Shown piece by piece: positions 22,165-33,108 of a stretch of DNA of 64,000 nt. This DNA is from Zychaea mexicana (Eukaryota > Mucoromycota > Mucoromycetes > Mucorales > Lichtheimiaceae): the NCBI RefSeq assembly GCF_025766255.1, contig NW_026516796.1, forward strand, positions 1 to 64,000, in the 5' to 3' direction. How positions within the stretch are numbered: position 1 is the stretch's first letter; every line of letters begins with the position of its first letter. The notes under the pieces were generated by a model. It worked only from the letters and a program-made list of their open reading frames with translations, did not search any database and was not told the DNA's origin. A program made the position numbers and the translations under genes.

Positions 22165-23606
22165 CTATAAACGCGCATCACCCTTAACTACTGTCAATGA
22201 GATCTTACTCCTGGTAGATCTACAAAAACTTACCACTATCATACTCGTCGTCGTCTTCGTCGTCTTCCTCCTCCCAGGTTTCACCTATCAAGACGATATT
22301 GTGTGTGGTTTGAAATGCACGTGAGAAATGGGGGAAAACGAGGGGATGCAACAGAACAACAGAAAAGAAAAAAAGAACATTGTCTTTTTCTTATATTTAC
22401 CTCGAGGTGCACCATCTAGGGGAACTTCGGTTCCTTTGGACATCTTCATGTCTTTCATCAACTTTGACAATTGTTCCTGCTTATGCTTCTCCTCTTTTTC
22501 CATCTATTAGGACAATACAACCGTTAATGATCTATCTTTAGAGTTTTACTTTCCTCCTCCTTCCTGCTCTCTTTGACATCACAACACTTGCCTTTTCTCG
22601 GATTAATCGCTCGATTTCGGGTTTATATTCACTAAGAGAAAAGAAGAACACATTTAGAGCTTTTTCCATATACTGTTCCCTTTCTTTTGTCGCCTTTCGG
22701 AAAATCACACTCACGTTTCATATTCCTCTGCAGCCTCATCAACTGCCTTGAAGAAGTCATCAATGCCATTTCCTGTCACGGCCGAAACGCCAACGACCTT
22801 GAGATGGTTATAAAACTCATCCAAGACCAAGCTCATGGAATTCATCAAGCTGCTCATATAGCTGGTATCCTTGCTCAAGGCTTCCTGAAACTTTTCGAAA
22901 TCCGTCATCCACTCGACCGCAAAATCATGCGACACGACATCCGTCTTGTTAAACACCAAAATAAACGGCAATTTCGTCTTGTAGAGGATCGAGCAAGCGT
23001 ACAACATGTTGGACATGAACGTGGCCGGTGCAGTCGTACGTGGCGTATCAATAATGTAAGCAACGACCGTTGGATACGTAGCTGCCAATGTGTCTGTAAT
23101 AATAGCGCCCGAAGCCGACCACGTAAAAATTTCAATCTGTCCAGGCGTGTCCACGACGATATTACTGACCGATTCGGCGCGTTTGCTGACAAGATCGAGA
23201 ACTTGATCGAATTTGGTGGTGAATAGATTTAGCGACGTCAGAATGGCGCCATTGGGTCCCAAGTTGTATTGTTTCATGACTTGCTTGTAGTTGACAGTGT
23301 CGCGAACGTCAATGTTGGCGGTAAACGGTAATGTACCGACAGCAGGATCGAGATTCAATACATAAGGTGGTGTCTTTTCTGCATGCAGGTGTGCTATAAT
23401 GCGCTGTTGGATTTATACGCGAGGTTTTTTCAAATATTTTTTTTGGTCAGTTGAGATCTTTGTAATCAAGAGCCGAAGCAATGTATATATTAGGCTTTTT
23501 TTATCCACTTTACCTGCATAAACGTGGTTTTGCCCGATCCAGCCATGCCAATGCAAAGGATCACTGGTGGCTGCTTTTTGTCAGTGCTCTCTGTGCTCGA
23601 CGACAT
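22165..23606 (-). CDS. GPN1: GPN-loop GTPase 1 (Npa3/XAB1)
   Basis: Six exons (23606-23514, 23403-22715, 22631-22592, 22503-22401, 22284-22234, 22190-22165) total 333 aa, near the ~370 aa of GPN1. Signature motifs: P-loop [16 protein letters not shown], the family-defining GPN in [16 protein letters not shown], switch DTPGQIE, and NKTD. A Glu/Lys coiled coil ([12 protein letters not shown]) and an acidic tail ([12 protein letters not shown]) follow, as in GPN1 rather than GPN2/3. It helps assemble and import RNA polymerase II. The third intron starts with GC (AAG|GCAAGT) rather than GT; only this choice keeps frame. The final 26-nt exon after a 43-nt intron is the least certain part. Confidence 0.93.
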
Positions 23607-24125
23607 TGTACAATGGGATTGTGGTAGAAGCAACGATCAGAACGAGGACGACAACGGTAAAAAAAAAGAGAGCAGCAAATTACGTCGGAGCTTTGCCATA
23701 AACTCGTGCCGGATGGCCGAGTCAAAGACAGATCTGTCATTCCTTCTATCATACCAAGGCAGCCGAATATTCATATAGAGACTTTATGTTGAACAAAAGC
23801 CTTCTACATTAGACTTCTCGCTAGCCAGCAAGTTTATCAATGACGAAGGTAAACATATCAGATGACGAATAGGCCACAAGTTCGTTGGTATCCTCATGCT
23901 CGCCAGCATAAACGCTCACGCCGGACTCGGTAAGTTGACCCAGAAGTAAAAGAAGTCAAGTGTGCGATGAAAAGCAATTACCTCTGTAGTGGCGAAGCAA
24001 AGGGACTGTCAGCATACCTTAATTACGGTTTCGACCTCAAGTTTTCTGAAAAGACAAACTACAAAAAGCTCTAATTTATTTATCGATTACCTCGCAAAAA
24101 TAAGCAAGCAGTCCGAGCGGTTGGT
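23607..24125. other. Intergenic, no gene seen
   Basis: Contains the GPN1 upstream region and AT-rich DNA without supported frames. Confidence 0.45.
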
Positions 24126-24620
24126 ATGCTTATTTTCTACGCGACTCAAAGTACTAATGCTGCCTGCAAGCAGTATGATATGTATGTACATATAATGAAG
24201 CCTAGCCATATTTTTTCACAACAAGGTTCTGGGAAGCATCAAGTAATAAGTGGAACGAGACCACCAGTTGGGGACTCTACGAAGTATCGCTTAATGTCCA
24301 CATCGTCCCAACGGCCAGCAGCACCAGTAGCACCAGCATCCCCAACTGTGCATATGCGCAAGTGCACAAGATGCGATACTTCTACTGCCACAAGTAAACA
24401 GTCAAAGAAGGCGAAAACTATTCGCAAAACTCTCCAATCAATAAAAGATCCTAGAAAATATGTTATGCTCTTAAAGCAATTGCCACAACACAGTGATGCC
24501 TACACGACACTCAAGAAGTCTTTGAAAGCTGCTAACCATCGCCTTATGCAGCGAGAAAAACTGAAAAGCACTTATTATTTCCTGTTCCAGCTCTTTTCAT
24601 CCAAACAAGAGATGGTTTAA
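24126..24620 (+). CDS. Hypothetical protein
   Basis: A 164-codon open frame, unrecognised. An internal Met (about 24294) begins a more protein-like part: a Pro/Ala/Ser stretch, a single CTRC-type pair (KCTRCDTS), a lysine-rich segment and a likely helical C-terminus (RKYVMLLKQLP, YTTLKKSLKAANHRLMQ). There are no introns. It lies in a gene-poor stretch with other decayed frames, so it may be a relic rather than a live gene. Confidence 0.3.
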   Translation: MLIFYATQSTNAACKQYDMYVHIMKPSHIFSQQGSGKHQVISGTRPPVGDSTKYRLMSTSSQRPAAPVAPASPTVHMRKCTRCDTSTATSKQSKKAKTIRKTLQSIKDPRKYVMLLKQLPQHSDAYTTLKKSLKAANHRLMQREKLKSTYYFLFQLFSSKQEMV

Positions 24621-25657
24621 GAAGAAAAGCACTAGTCGAGCAATAGTACATAGTTTAGCAATTTCGAACTATACATAATGAAAATCTAGCAGGAAAACAT
24701 CATTTTTTATGGAGGACTTAGTGACCTTGGGTAATTGGTCGCTTCCTTCCGGTACAATAAGGGGGAGAAATTTTACAAATGAAGATACAGCAACTGAAAA
24801 AACCCCGGATATTGGGACAATTGTTGTACGTGCAGGTATTGGTCGCATTCTACTAGCGCATTTATACGGCAGTACAGTAGCTGTCGTGAACAGCATCGTT
24901 CAACCATGTTTTGATAATTGAAGTTGATAGATACTTCAAATATCATAAGCATAACACTATTGAAGATTGACATGGCCGATATTCGTTTCTCAGCAAAGAT
25001 CCTTAGAACTGTCAGAGATGGCTTTCCCCGAATAAAGGAAGACAACCAAGTGGAGGTATTATACCCTTGTACACAAGTAAGTATGCTAGATAAAACTTGA
25101 TTCATAGAAGGTGTGAAATTCACAAGTACGAGTATATAAAGTGATGCACGGATAGGTTTGATGAAATTTACTATGTACCTGGAACTATTATGAGCTTCAA
25201 TGCAGTTAGTGGTACTGCCTATACTACTGTTGCTTGACAAGTATGGTACATCCGAAAGAAGGTCCGACGCTGCTGGTGCAACATTCATTGTGGCACAGGT
25301 TCGTATCACACCAAGAACTTAAAATACGTCTGCTGCTAAGCCTATATTCTTCAACTCTTCTTTATTTTAAAAAACTTTGGTCGATGATAAGCGGCACTAT
25401 TGACGTTTCTAATATTACGATAAATTGCTAAGGGCATTCTGCTTTTTTTTCTCAAATTTATATACGTATGTACTTTGTGTGATAAACATATATTACCAAC
25501 TGTAAGTGCAGTACACGAACAAGTTATCCAAACTTTAAAACAATTCAACATTTACTTTTTCTGTTATGGAAAAGGACCAAAATATGTAAAATCAATTATA
25601 GACATTGGCTTATACCACGGTAATTTTCTTTTTATTATATCATGATAGTAACGCAAT
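24621..25657. other. Gene-poor region with decayed coding fragments
   Basis: Short frames on + (24709-24921, reading GNWSLPSGTIRGRNFTNED; 24951-25080, reading MADIRFSAKILRTVRDGFP) look like remnants of a protein-coding element cut by stops. A 178-codon minus-strand frame (24773-25309) overlaps them. Only one strand can be real and neither gives a recognised domain. Confidence 0.35.
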
Positions 25658-27343
25658 ATGTATATGACATACGTCAGTGGTCAAGCATCACTGGTACTCG
25701 ACGGATCAAGTAAAGCTTTTATCAAATTTCAGGATTCGTTTTTTCGACCAACCTGGCTCGTCCGTGTTTCTGATATGCAGCGGGTGCCTGGAAGAGAAGC
25801 TGCCAAGAGCTATTGTGCTCTATCATATCCATGGAGCTACTCTGGTGATATCATACAAGACACTAATGGCAAAAGTACATTTATCGATCGTGGTAAGCAC
25901 AAGCTGGTGCTAAAGAATTTCCCAAGCAACGGTGGCAACAAAAGTGGCAAAAGACAACAAACAAGCAACCATTCCTGTGTCGACGTTCAATATGTCAAGT
26001 TTGAGAGCATTATCCAACAGCTGTGCAAGGATCGCAGAATCGAGTACATATGGTATGATAAGATATGCATCGATCAAGATGACAAAAAAGCCAGGCTAGC
26101 CGAGATCAAGCAAATGCATAAAATCTATTCGCACGCGGACTTTACGGTTGCGCTCATACCCGAGATGAAGATTCCTGAAGAGCTGGAAGGTGCAGCAGGG
26201 GCGAAAAGGTTGGGTTGGCGCAGTCTCCTCAAATACGAAACCTGCTATTTTTTAGACGAAGGTGAAGAGGAAAATACAGCATACGAACAATGCATGGAAG
26301 CCATCCAGAACTCCGAATGGGCAAAGCGCATGTGGACTCTTGAAGAAGCGATGGTGTCTAGAAAGATCGTATGCGTAGGACAAAACGCGCATCTGTGGGT
26401 GGGTCGACGACTTGAACTACTGCTTCACCTTTCCGATTCTTCACCAGAAACTGTGTTTCGATTATTTACTTTTTATCGTGGCCACCGCACAGCAAACGTC
26501 GCACTACATCATGCTCATCTGCGCACAACCACCAAAGAGCACGACCGCGTATTCGCGCTGGTTAATATGTTCGCCGATGTAATCAAAGTTGATGTCGATT
26601 ATGACTTGCCAGTGAAAACAGCTATTCTCAATTTTTACGGCAAACTCGCCATGGCGGACCTGACTATTCTGTGCTTTGGAAAACCGGCCGAATATATGCC
26701 TTATCACAGCACTGTTCGTCAGCAATACGAGTATCTTCCATCTTGGACCGGGATTCAAGGGACCCATGTCTATACGTACAGCTATCCATTGAAAATGGCA
26801 CCCGCTGGACAATTCAAGTGTATCACCCAAGGAAGGCAAATGCACCTTCAGTGCGGATATATACGAGTGTTTCCAAAACAGTATTCACAATGGCCATCCC
26901 TGGAAAAAAGCCTGCAGTGGTGGGGAGACGCTGGTGGCCTGGATTTCACACATTACTTGACAGAGCTGGACGTCGATACATACCACAAGGGAAAGGATGT
27001 GGCAGAGAGCAAGCAAGATACTAGATCCGCTGTTGCCACCAGAAAGCGCAATGTCAGCTCCTTTTTTCGTATCGGTGACAGCGAGGTGAAACTCATGTCA
27101 TTAACCGAAGATTGCGACGAATGCGTGGTCCTTGATATATCGTTCAGTGGCCTGGGGACTCCAGGAATGTTTTCTAGACCGGGATATACAGAGCGAATAT
27201 TTCCTGTCATCAAGTATGATCATGATGGGGCGTGGAAATCGATTGGTCTTTTATTTTTAGAAAACCACAAACTTTGGAAAAAAAGGAGAGGATTGTCGAA
27301 ACTTGCAAAAAATTATGAGCATGGCTCTTTTGTGATTGAATAA
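25658..27343 (+). CDS. HET-domain (heterokaryon incompatibility-like) protein
   Basis: One uninterrupted exon of 561 codons. HET-domain features in order: ALSYPWS (usual ALSYxWG), the core IEYIWYDKICIDQDD followed by EIKQMHKIYSHADFTVAL, and KRMWTLEEAMVS (family RxWTxQE). A further conserved-looking KEHDRVFALVNMF matches the DKIFALLGL position. The C-terminal ~250 residues have no recognised domain. In ascomycetes HET proteins trigger cell death on non-self fusion; in this lineage the role is unknown. It is intronless among intron-rich genes and sits in gene-poor DNA, which fits recent arrival or retro-duplication. The first Met is used; a later one (near 25775) is possible. Confidence 0.85.
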   Translation: MYMTYVSGQASLVLDGSSKAFIKFQDSFFRPTWLVRVSDMQRVPGREAAKSYCALSYPWSYSGDIIQDTNGKSTFIDRGKHKLVLKNFPSNGGNKSGKRQQTSNHSCVDVQYVKFESIIQQLCKDRRIEYIWYDKICIDQDDKKARLAEIKQMHKIYSHADFTVALIPEMKIPEELEGAAGAKRLGWRSLLKYETCYFLDEGEEENTAYEQCMEAIQNSEWAKRMWTLEEAMVSRKIVCVGQNAHLWVGRRLELLLHLSDSSPETVFRLFTFYRGHRTANVALHHAHLRTTTKEHDRVFALVNMFADVIKVDVDYDLPVKTAILNFYGKLAMADLTILCFGKPAEYMPYHSTVRQQYEYLPSWTGIQGTHVYTYSYPLKMAPAGQFKCITQGRQMHLQCGYIRVFPKQYSQWPSLEKSLQWWGDAGGLDFTHYLTELDVDTYHKGKDVAESKQDTRSAVATRKRNVSSFFRIGDSEVKLMSLTEDCDECVVLDISFSGLGTPGMFSRPGYTERIFPVIKYDHDGAWKSIGLLFLENHKLWKKRRGLSKLAKNYEHGSFVIE

Positions 27344-29159
27344 ATCCACACCTGTTACTAGCAGTGGTCTTGATTGATACTTATTTCATTTTGTGTCTAT
27401 GTATTATTGTTGTATATACTGGATTTTTCCTCCCAGTTAGCATCGTAGTAAATTCATGCCTTGTTTCTTCAGATTCCTCACCTTTTTCTTCTTTAAAAAA
27501 ATGCTCTCCAACCTTTCTATACTGTATAGTCATCAATCTTCTTGATTTTTGAGCATGTCTAACTCATTTCCTTATTTCGTGGTGGTGGTGGTGGTGGTGG
27601 TTGGCATCATCACTGGTTTAAGGTCTTGGTCAACGATGCTGCCGTTGGTTTTGGTATGTTTGCAAGTGCCCCAGCTTCGCCGGTCGACAGGCCATCAAAG
27701 AAATAGCCTTGTAGCACTGCAGTCTGCTCCGTCGATGCTGTATTCGCGCTGATTGCTGCCATTGACAGGCATGCTGCTACTGTTCTTGTTGTTGTTGCTC
27801 TTGAGAGGTGTAAAAAAAGGGGCGAAAAACGGAAGTGTGTCGATTTCTAAAGTATTGTGTTTTGCATTGTGGAAACGGGTGGAACCGCTTTGTCACACTG
27901 TGCACACAACCGAGAAGGAAGCCAAGTACTGCTAGCAAGAAGAGAAGAGCAAAACGAATAAAGTCAAACAAGAGGAAACGATGCGGTGAAAAAAGGAAGG
28001 CAACAACGACATGTGATGAGGACCAGGTAGTACAAAAACCAAGACATAATCCAAGCCCTCCGCAAGGATCAAGAAGCCGGTCAAAACGACGTCGCGTAAG
28101 ACGGTCAAGATTTGCTATGCAATGTCTTTTACTACATATTACTTTTTATGATCATCATCAGCCTCCCCGCGAGCAGGTATGTTACCACCTTCATTTCTTT
28201 TATCGTGATATAACGCTAATTTTCTCTCCGCTAACGCAAATGTCTATTTTAAAAAACAGTACTACAATGGTCTCTATATACATGTCAACGCTACATGTAG
28301 GAATTAATCCATAAGCAGTAAATGATTACACATATGATGCATTGCTATCAGACGTTATTGCTTATTAGTGGTTTGCTGAGAAGAGAGTACCGTTGAGAGC
28401 AAAAATATACAAGCATCGTAGATGCCAGCTCCACACAAAACGATCCAATGCCTTTTGAGCTGCTAATCCGGAAAGTTGAGAATATACATTATTAAATGTT
28501 GTTGATAGCGTAGATCAACAATAATGACAGATCGAAGTTTGACTAAGCTTGGATATGTCTAAAGTAAATCATTACGATTACGTAAATCATCGCATCATCT
28601 CTTTTTTACTAGCTTTATCATAGTGCTTTCGGATCGGACAAAGTGAACGGTGCATGTGCATCATAATACAATAGAAAATTTAGTTCTTGTGCGACTTGAA
28701 TTTCTTTGTTCTCGCGGGAGGCAATTTGTGGCAAAACGGGTAAAAGAAGCCTTTGTTTTTCGCGGCTGTTGTCGATCACTTTCTTTGGTTACGAAACATA
28801 TATGGTCATGGTATATCATTCAAATGAGCTCTCTAGTCCTACTGTACAGTTTGCTGATGGTGGTTTAGCACCAATACAACGTACTTGGTAGCACATACAT
28901 AATGATATAGAGCAGCAGCAACAGAGTCTTTTTTTTTCATTTGTTAAAAGGCAGTATATTAGACCAGCGCAGTTTGTTCCATTTGATTTTTGTGTTTCCG
29001 CACATATTACATCTAATAAGTTAACAACATCCTCAAGGAGGTTTGTAATATAGTTTTTCTTTTCGTTTTTGGAAAAAAGTAAGGAGGAAATTATTATCGG
29101 ACGTGTGTACCACATTGTAAAGGAGGTGACAAGGTGTTATGGGAGAGTACCATCATGGG
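27344..29159. other. 1.8-kb gene-poor region
   Basis: Contains a (GGT)n tract near 27581-27602 and an Arg/Lys-rich open frame 27835-28314 that lacks any recognised domain. The rest is AT-rich without support for a gene. Confidence 0.45.
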
Positions 29160-29588
29160 TTAACAGCATTCTTCGAGTACACAACAACAGAGTAAGGCAC
29201 CCAAACTATTTTGCGTCGAGAACAAATCGAATTGATCGATGCGTTGTTATTTTATAATTAGTAATTCGTTGCTTATTCTCGTATTCATCAACTTGTAAGC
29301 TGTGTATTAGCAGCAGACTCACCAGCCCATGCAGCACCCTTTGTCTCCACCTTGTTGCTGTGGTTGCTGCATAACAACAGTTTGAGGAGGAGGTCTGATA
29401 TAATAAATTCGTCATGAGTATACATGCTGTTCTCGTTGTCGACCAAACTGTTTTTTTTATAGACATTACGTTGGTTGATAATAACCGCCCTGCTGAGGTG
29501 GATAGTAGCCGCCTTGCTGAGGAGGAGGAGGAGCGTAATATCCGCCCTGTTGAGGTGGACCGTAGCCTTGTGGAGGATAAGAAGACAT
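29160..29588 (-). CDS. CYSTM-type small tail-anchored protein
   Basis: Three exons (29588-29470, 29394-29323, 29205-29160) encode 78 aa. The N-terminal two thirds is Pro/Gln/Gly/Tyr-rich with repeats such as QGGYYAPPPP and QGGYYPP. The last exon is only 46 nt and completes the cysteine-rich membrane segment GCCMGCLGALLCCCVLEECC. Without the second splice the frame ends early as GCCMGW-stop, which would lose the defining segment; the GTGAGT donor and the AAATAG acceptor support splicing. CYSTM proteins are membrane-associated and linked to stress tolerance in fungi and plants. A TATAAAAA (minus) lies at 29756-29749, 160 bases upstream of the start codon. Confidence 0.88.
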
Positions 29589-31053
29589 TGTTTTTTTTCT
29601 ATTGAAGAGAAAAGGACGGGAAAGGGCCAAAAAAGACTTGAATAATAAAGAAAAGAGAAAACGGGAATAAAAGAAAGAAGATCACTTTCTACCACCCATC
29701 TCCTAAATCCCGGCCTTAATGAGGTGCAGGCCAAGAATAGTTAGCCTATTTTTATATTTGACAAGATGCAGATTTGGGATCGCTTTCATTTCTCTCTTTC
29801 TTTTTCTAAGACTTGTCCATCCTCCCTTGATTCGTAACCATTATCTACTCTCATGACACACGCTATCGTAGATCACAGCACTAAGTATCAAGTCCACCCT
29901 GCATTCACTGACCAGGCCTATTTATCTCTTTTCTCGATTGCGCTCGCGTGTAATTGGTAGCTTAACAGCGTCAAAAAGATGGTTTAAAAAACCTGTAGAT
30001 TTACAATGGTAACAACAGCGCATAGCATGATGTGCTGTGTATTAAAGCACTTGTATTACATATAACTGTAGTACCTGGGTAATATGGTGAAAGAAGCGAA
30101 ATTTCAATCACTGCTATTTATAATGAATCATTTGGCTTACCCATACACAAGCAAGAAGTTGTTATTCTGAGTGATAGTATCACATAGGATGATAGTGGTA
30201 CTGTAAGTCACATCAATGAATGAGCCATGACGGGCGTAAAACTTAAAGATAAAAGAAGCAGCCGTGTGCAATTGAATGACATAGTCCACGACCTCTTAGA
30301 GGCTGATTCAAGCAAATTGAGGAGCATGATATACAAAGTTTGATCGTGGTTTGCCGACTGTTACTAGACCATCCGAGATCTCGTACTACCCCGCTTGTTT
30401 TGTCCAACACGAATGTGGTTTAACTTAGCGTGAGTATGCTCATTGCAAGATGGCACTGGCCTCCACTACAGCAAATCAACGTATGGCAGCATAAATTCAC
30501 TACTTTTAAAGACCAACAGTCGTTTGCGATATAGGTCGCTACAAGTATTGTTATATGCCCATTGTAGTGGTATGCTATATACCCGTACGTACTATCAAAT
30601 CCTTGCAGTGCGAGATAGCGTAAATAATTCAACGACGTCTTTCTTTACTATCTTGCTTGTGCGGATTAGTCAGAAAGTAATCACTTATGCACATTTGTTT
30701 TCATCCACTCAAGCTAATCGTTTGGCTGGTTTCGGTTGCTGCCGTTCATCACACCTTTTCTTTTTAGACATAGCGTATTGTTAGCAGCAAACCATGATAC
30801 ACTTACAGCCAAACCTTAAAATGATCTCGCAGCATTAGAAAATTTGAAATATTCCGGGCCTGTTTGGAAAATGAAACACGAAAAGGCCGTGGCAAGTAGA
30901 GTGCCTTCCTATAAAGGAATGGCGGCTTTTCCAGAGCAAGACTCTCGCCCTAAATATCTTTGCGTGAACGTAAAATCCAATCGCCGAAATTCGGTACCTT
31001 TTAGGACCTTTTTCACGGACCTTTTCTCTTCAAAAACCCCCGCGCACGGTCTC
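29589..31053. other. 1.5-kb intergenic region
   Basis: Divergent region between CYSTM (-) and the aldo/keto reductase (+). Only short unsupported frames. A direct repeat GGACCTTTT occurs twice near 31000-31025 just above the reductase TATA box. Confidence 0.5.
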
Positions 31054-31060
31054 TATATAA
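31054..31060 (+). promoter_or_regulatory. TATA box of aldo/keto reductase gene
   Basis: TATATAA, 74 bases ahead of the start codon, preceded by a C-rich tract (CCCCCGCG) and the repeated GGACCTTTT. Confidence 0.6.
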
Positions 31061-31133
31061 GCATCTATCGCCATGGTAGCATGATTTTTGTTTTCTCTTT
31101 TTATTTTCCCTCACTTTTCTCTGCATTATTATC

Positions 31134-32735
31134 ATGTCTCTCGGTCGTACTTGCAGTATGTTTTTCATATACCTCTCTGGTTCTACTGTTCCTGAGGAAA
31201 GCATGGAACATACAAACCAAACTCACCCATGAAATTTCTACTACAACTTATTACATCTAGCTTTGAACACTGGCGCCAAGATCCCCACTGTCGGTATGTA
31301 TAGGAAATCTCAATTTTAAAAGTAGTATAATAGACCAAGCTAGTCTATGTATCTGAAAGCACTCATATATTCCGTTTTCATTTTGAAAGGTTTGGGTACC
31401 TGGCTCTCCAAGCCCGATGAGGTCCGTAAGGCTGTCTTGTGCGCTTTGCAGACTGGTAAGTTCCACATTTCAAGATCATGGTTGGAGCTTGTGAGTTTTT
31501 ATGTGGGCTGATCGCTGTATGCCGTTTTGTATAGGTTACAAGCACTTGGATTGTGCTTACGTCTACGGCAACGAAGATGAGGTTGGTCAAGGTATCCGCC
31601 AGTCTGGCGTCAAGCGTGAAGATATCTTCGTCACCTCCAAGGTAGAATAGGATTTTTTTTCCATCATTTGTATCCTTCATACTCACACGTCATCGTATCC
31701 TTTTTAAAGTTATGGAACACCCACCACCGTCCCGAGTACGTCAAGTCTGCTGTCAAGGCCTCCTTGTCTGCTCTCGGTCTTGAATACCTTGATCTGTACT
31801 TGATTCACTGGCCGGTCAGCTTCACTGTAAGTACCAATAACAGTAGTAATTATAGTAGTCGTAGCGATTAGGTAAGGTATATCGTGTTCTCGGATTTAGC
31901 TCATGTAACCTTGAAACGCGAATAATTTCTAGCCTTCTGGCCCACCATCGGAGACGCCGGACGTTCCCAGCAAGGAATACTTGTTCCCACAAAAGTAAGG
32001 AGTGTGTGAAGATAAGAGAAGCAGATATTTACACGACTTTTTCCTAACTCAAATATGTACTATATATCCACTATAGGGATGGCAAGGTTGCCCTTGAAGA
32101 GGTTGACTTCTTGGAAACCTGGAAGGCCATGGAAGCCCTTGTTGATGAAGGTCTTGTCAAGGCTATCGGTGTTTCCAACTTTGATATCCCCAAGCTTGAA
32201 TATGTTTTGAAGGGTTGCCGCATCCGACCTTCTGCTAACCAGGTCGAGCTCCACCCTGGCTTGCTCCAGCGCGACCTCCTTGAATTCTGTGCCAAGGAGA
32301 ACATTCACATCACCGCCTACTCGCCGTTGGGCAACAACATCTACGGCAAGGAGCGTATTGTCGATAGCCCAGTCGTAAGTTTTCGTATTTTTCTTTTGTG
32401 GGATTTACATACAGTTTGGGCGGTGTTAAAAAGAGTAAGTTTGTATGTGTGTGTGTGGGCATTATGTCTAACCTTATATACGGTGTGTCTGGCGTCATTA
32501 GATTGTCGATATCGCAAAGAAGTTGAACAAGTCCCCTGCTCAGATCTGCATTGCTTTTGCTGCTCAACGTGGTGTTTCCGTCATCCCCAAGTCGGTCACT
32601 CCATCGCGTATTGCCGATAACTTCCAGGACTTTGTCTTGGAGAAGGAGGACTTTGATGCTGTTGCTACCCTTGGCGAGCGCAACATCCGTTACAATGACC
32701 CTGGTGTTGAAGAATGGTTCTGCAAGATTTTCTAA
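31134..32735 (+). CDS. Aldo/keto reductase (AKR; Gcy1/glycerol dehydrogenase-like)
   Basis: Eight exons (31134-31155, 31261-31293, 31390-31455, 31535-31641, 31710-31826, 31933-31994, 32077-32374, 32502-32735) give 312 aa, the standard AKR size. NADPH-dependent reduction of aldehydes or ketones in the cytosol. Motifs: [15 protein letters not shown]; tetrad Asp and Tyr in [14 protein letters not shown]; Lys in FVTSKLW; His in LDLYLIHWP. Cofactor-site features are GVSNF, NQVELHP, YSPLG and [13 protein letters not shown]. Codon bias is strong, suggesting high expression. Exact substrate cannot be told. Confidence 0.95.
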
Positions 32736-33108
32736 TTTTCCTGTATATTTTTATTTATTTGTAATATAATAAAAAAAAGACGGATATTCGTATCGTCGTT
32801 TTGTTGCAACTTGTAAAAACACGTATTGCTTTGGTTGTAGTACATACTTCATCTGTTGCACCTGTGTGTATGCCATCTACGATGGGAAGCATCGTCGGAT
32901 GATTCCAGGATAGCTTATAGATAAAGAAGCCGATGTATTGCAACTGAAGAGCTCGTGGCGGCGATAATTCAAACACTCGGCGTTTTGGGTCTATGTGAAA
33001 GGGGGTATAGACGCGATCAGTCGCGACTCGAATTGGAAACCAATTCGTGACACGCGCCATGCGTTGCCTTTCGCTCTCTTATTCCTTTTCTTTTTAACTT
33101 CTTGCTCA
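32736..33108. other. Intergenic, no gene seen
   Basis: Reductase 3' flank (AATATAATAAAAAAAAGAC near 32762) and the MUS81 upstream region. No other feature. Confidence 0.5.

Noticed and set aside
24773..25309. 178-codon minus-strand open frame
   Set aside because: No recognisable domain; the plus strand holds fragments at least as protein-like.
27835..28314. 159-codon Arg/Lys-rich open frame
   Set aside because: No recognised domain, no supporting splice or promoter context; likely chance or decayed mobile DNA.
29319..29321. In-frame stop giving a 64-residue product ending GCCMGW
   Set aside because: A GTGAGT donor overlaps it and a downstream acceptor at 29206 restores the full CYSTM segment in frame.
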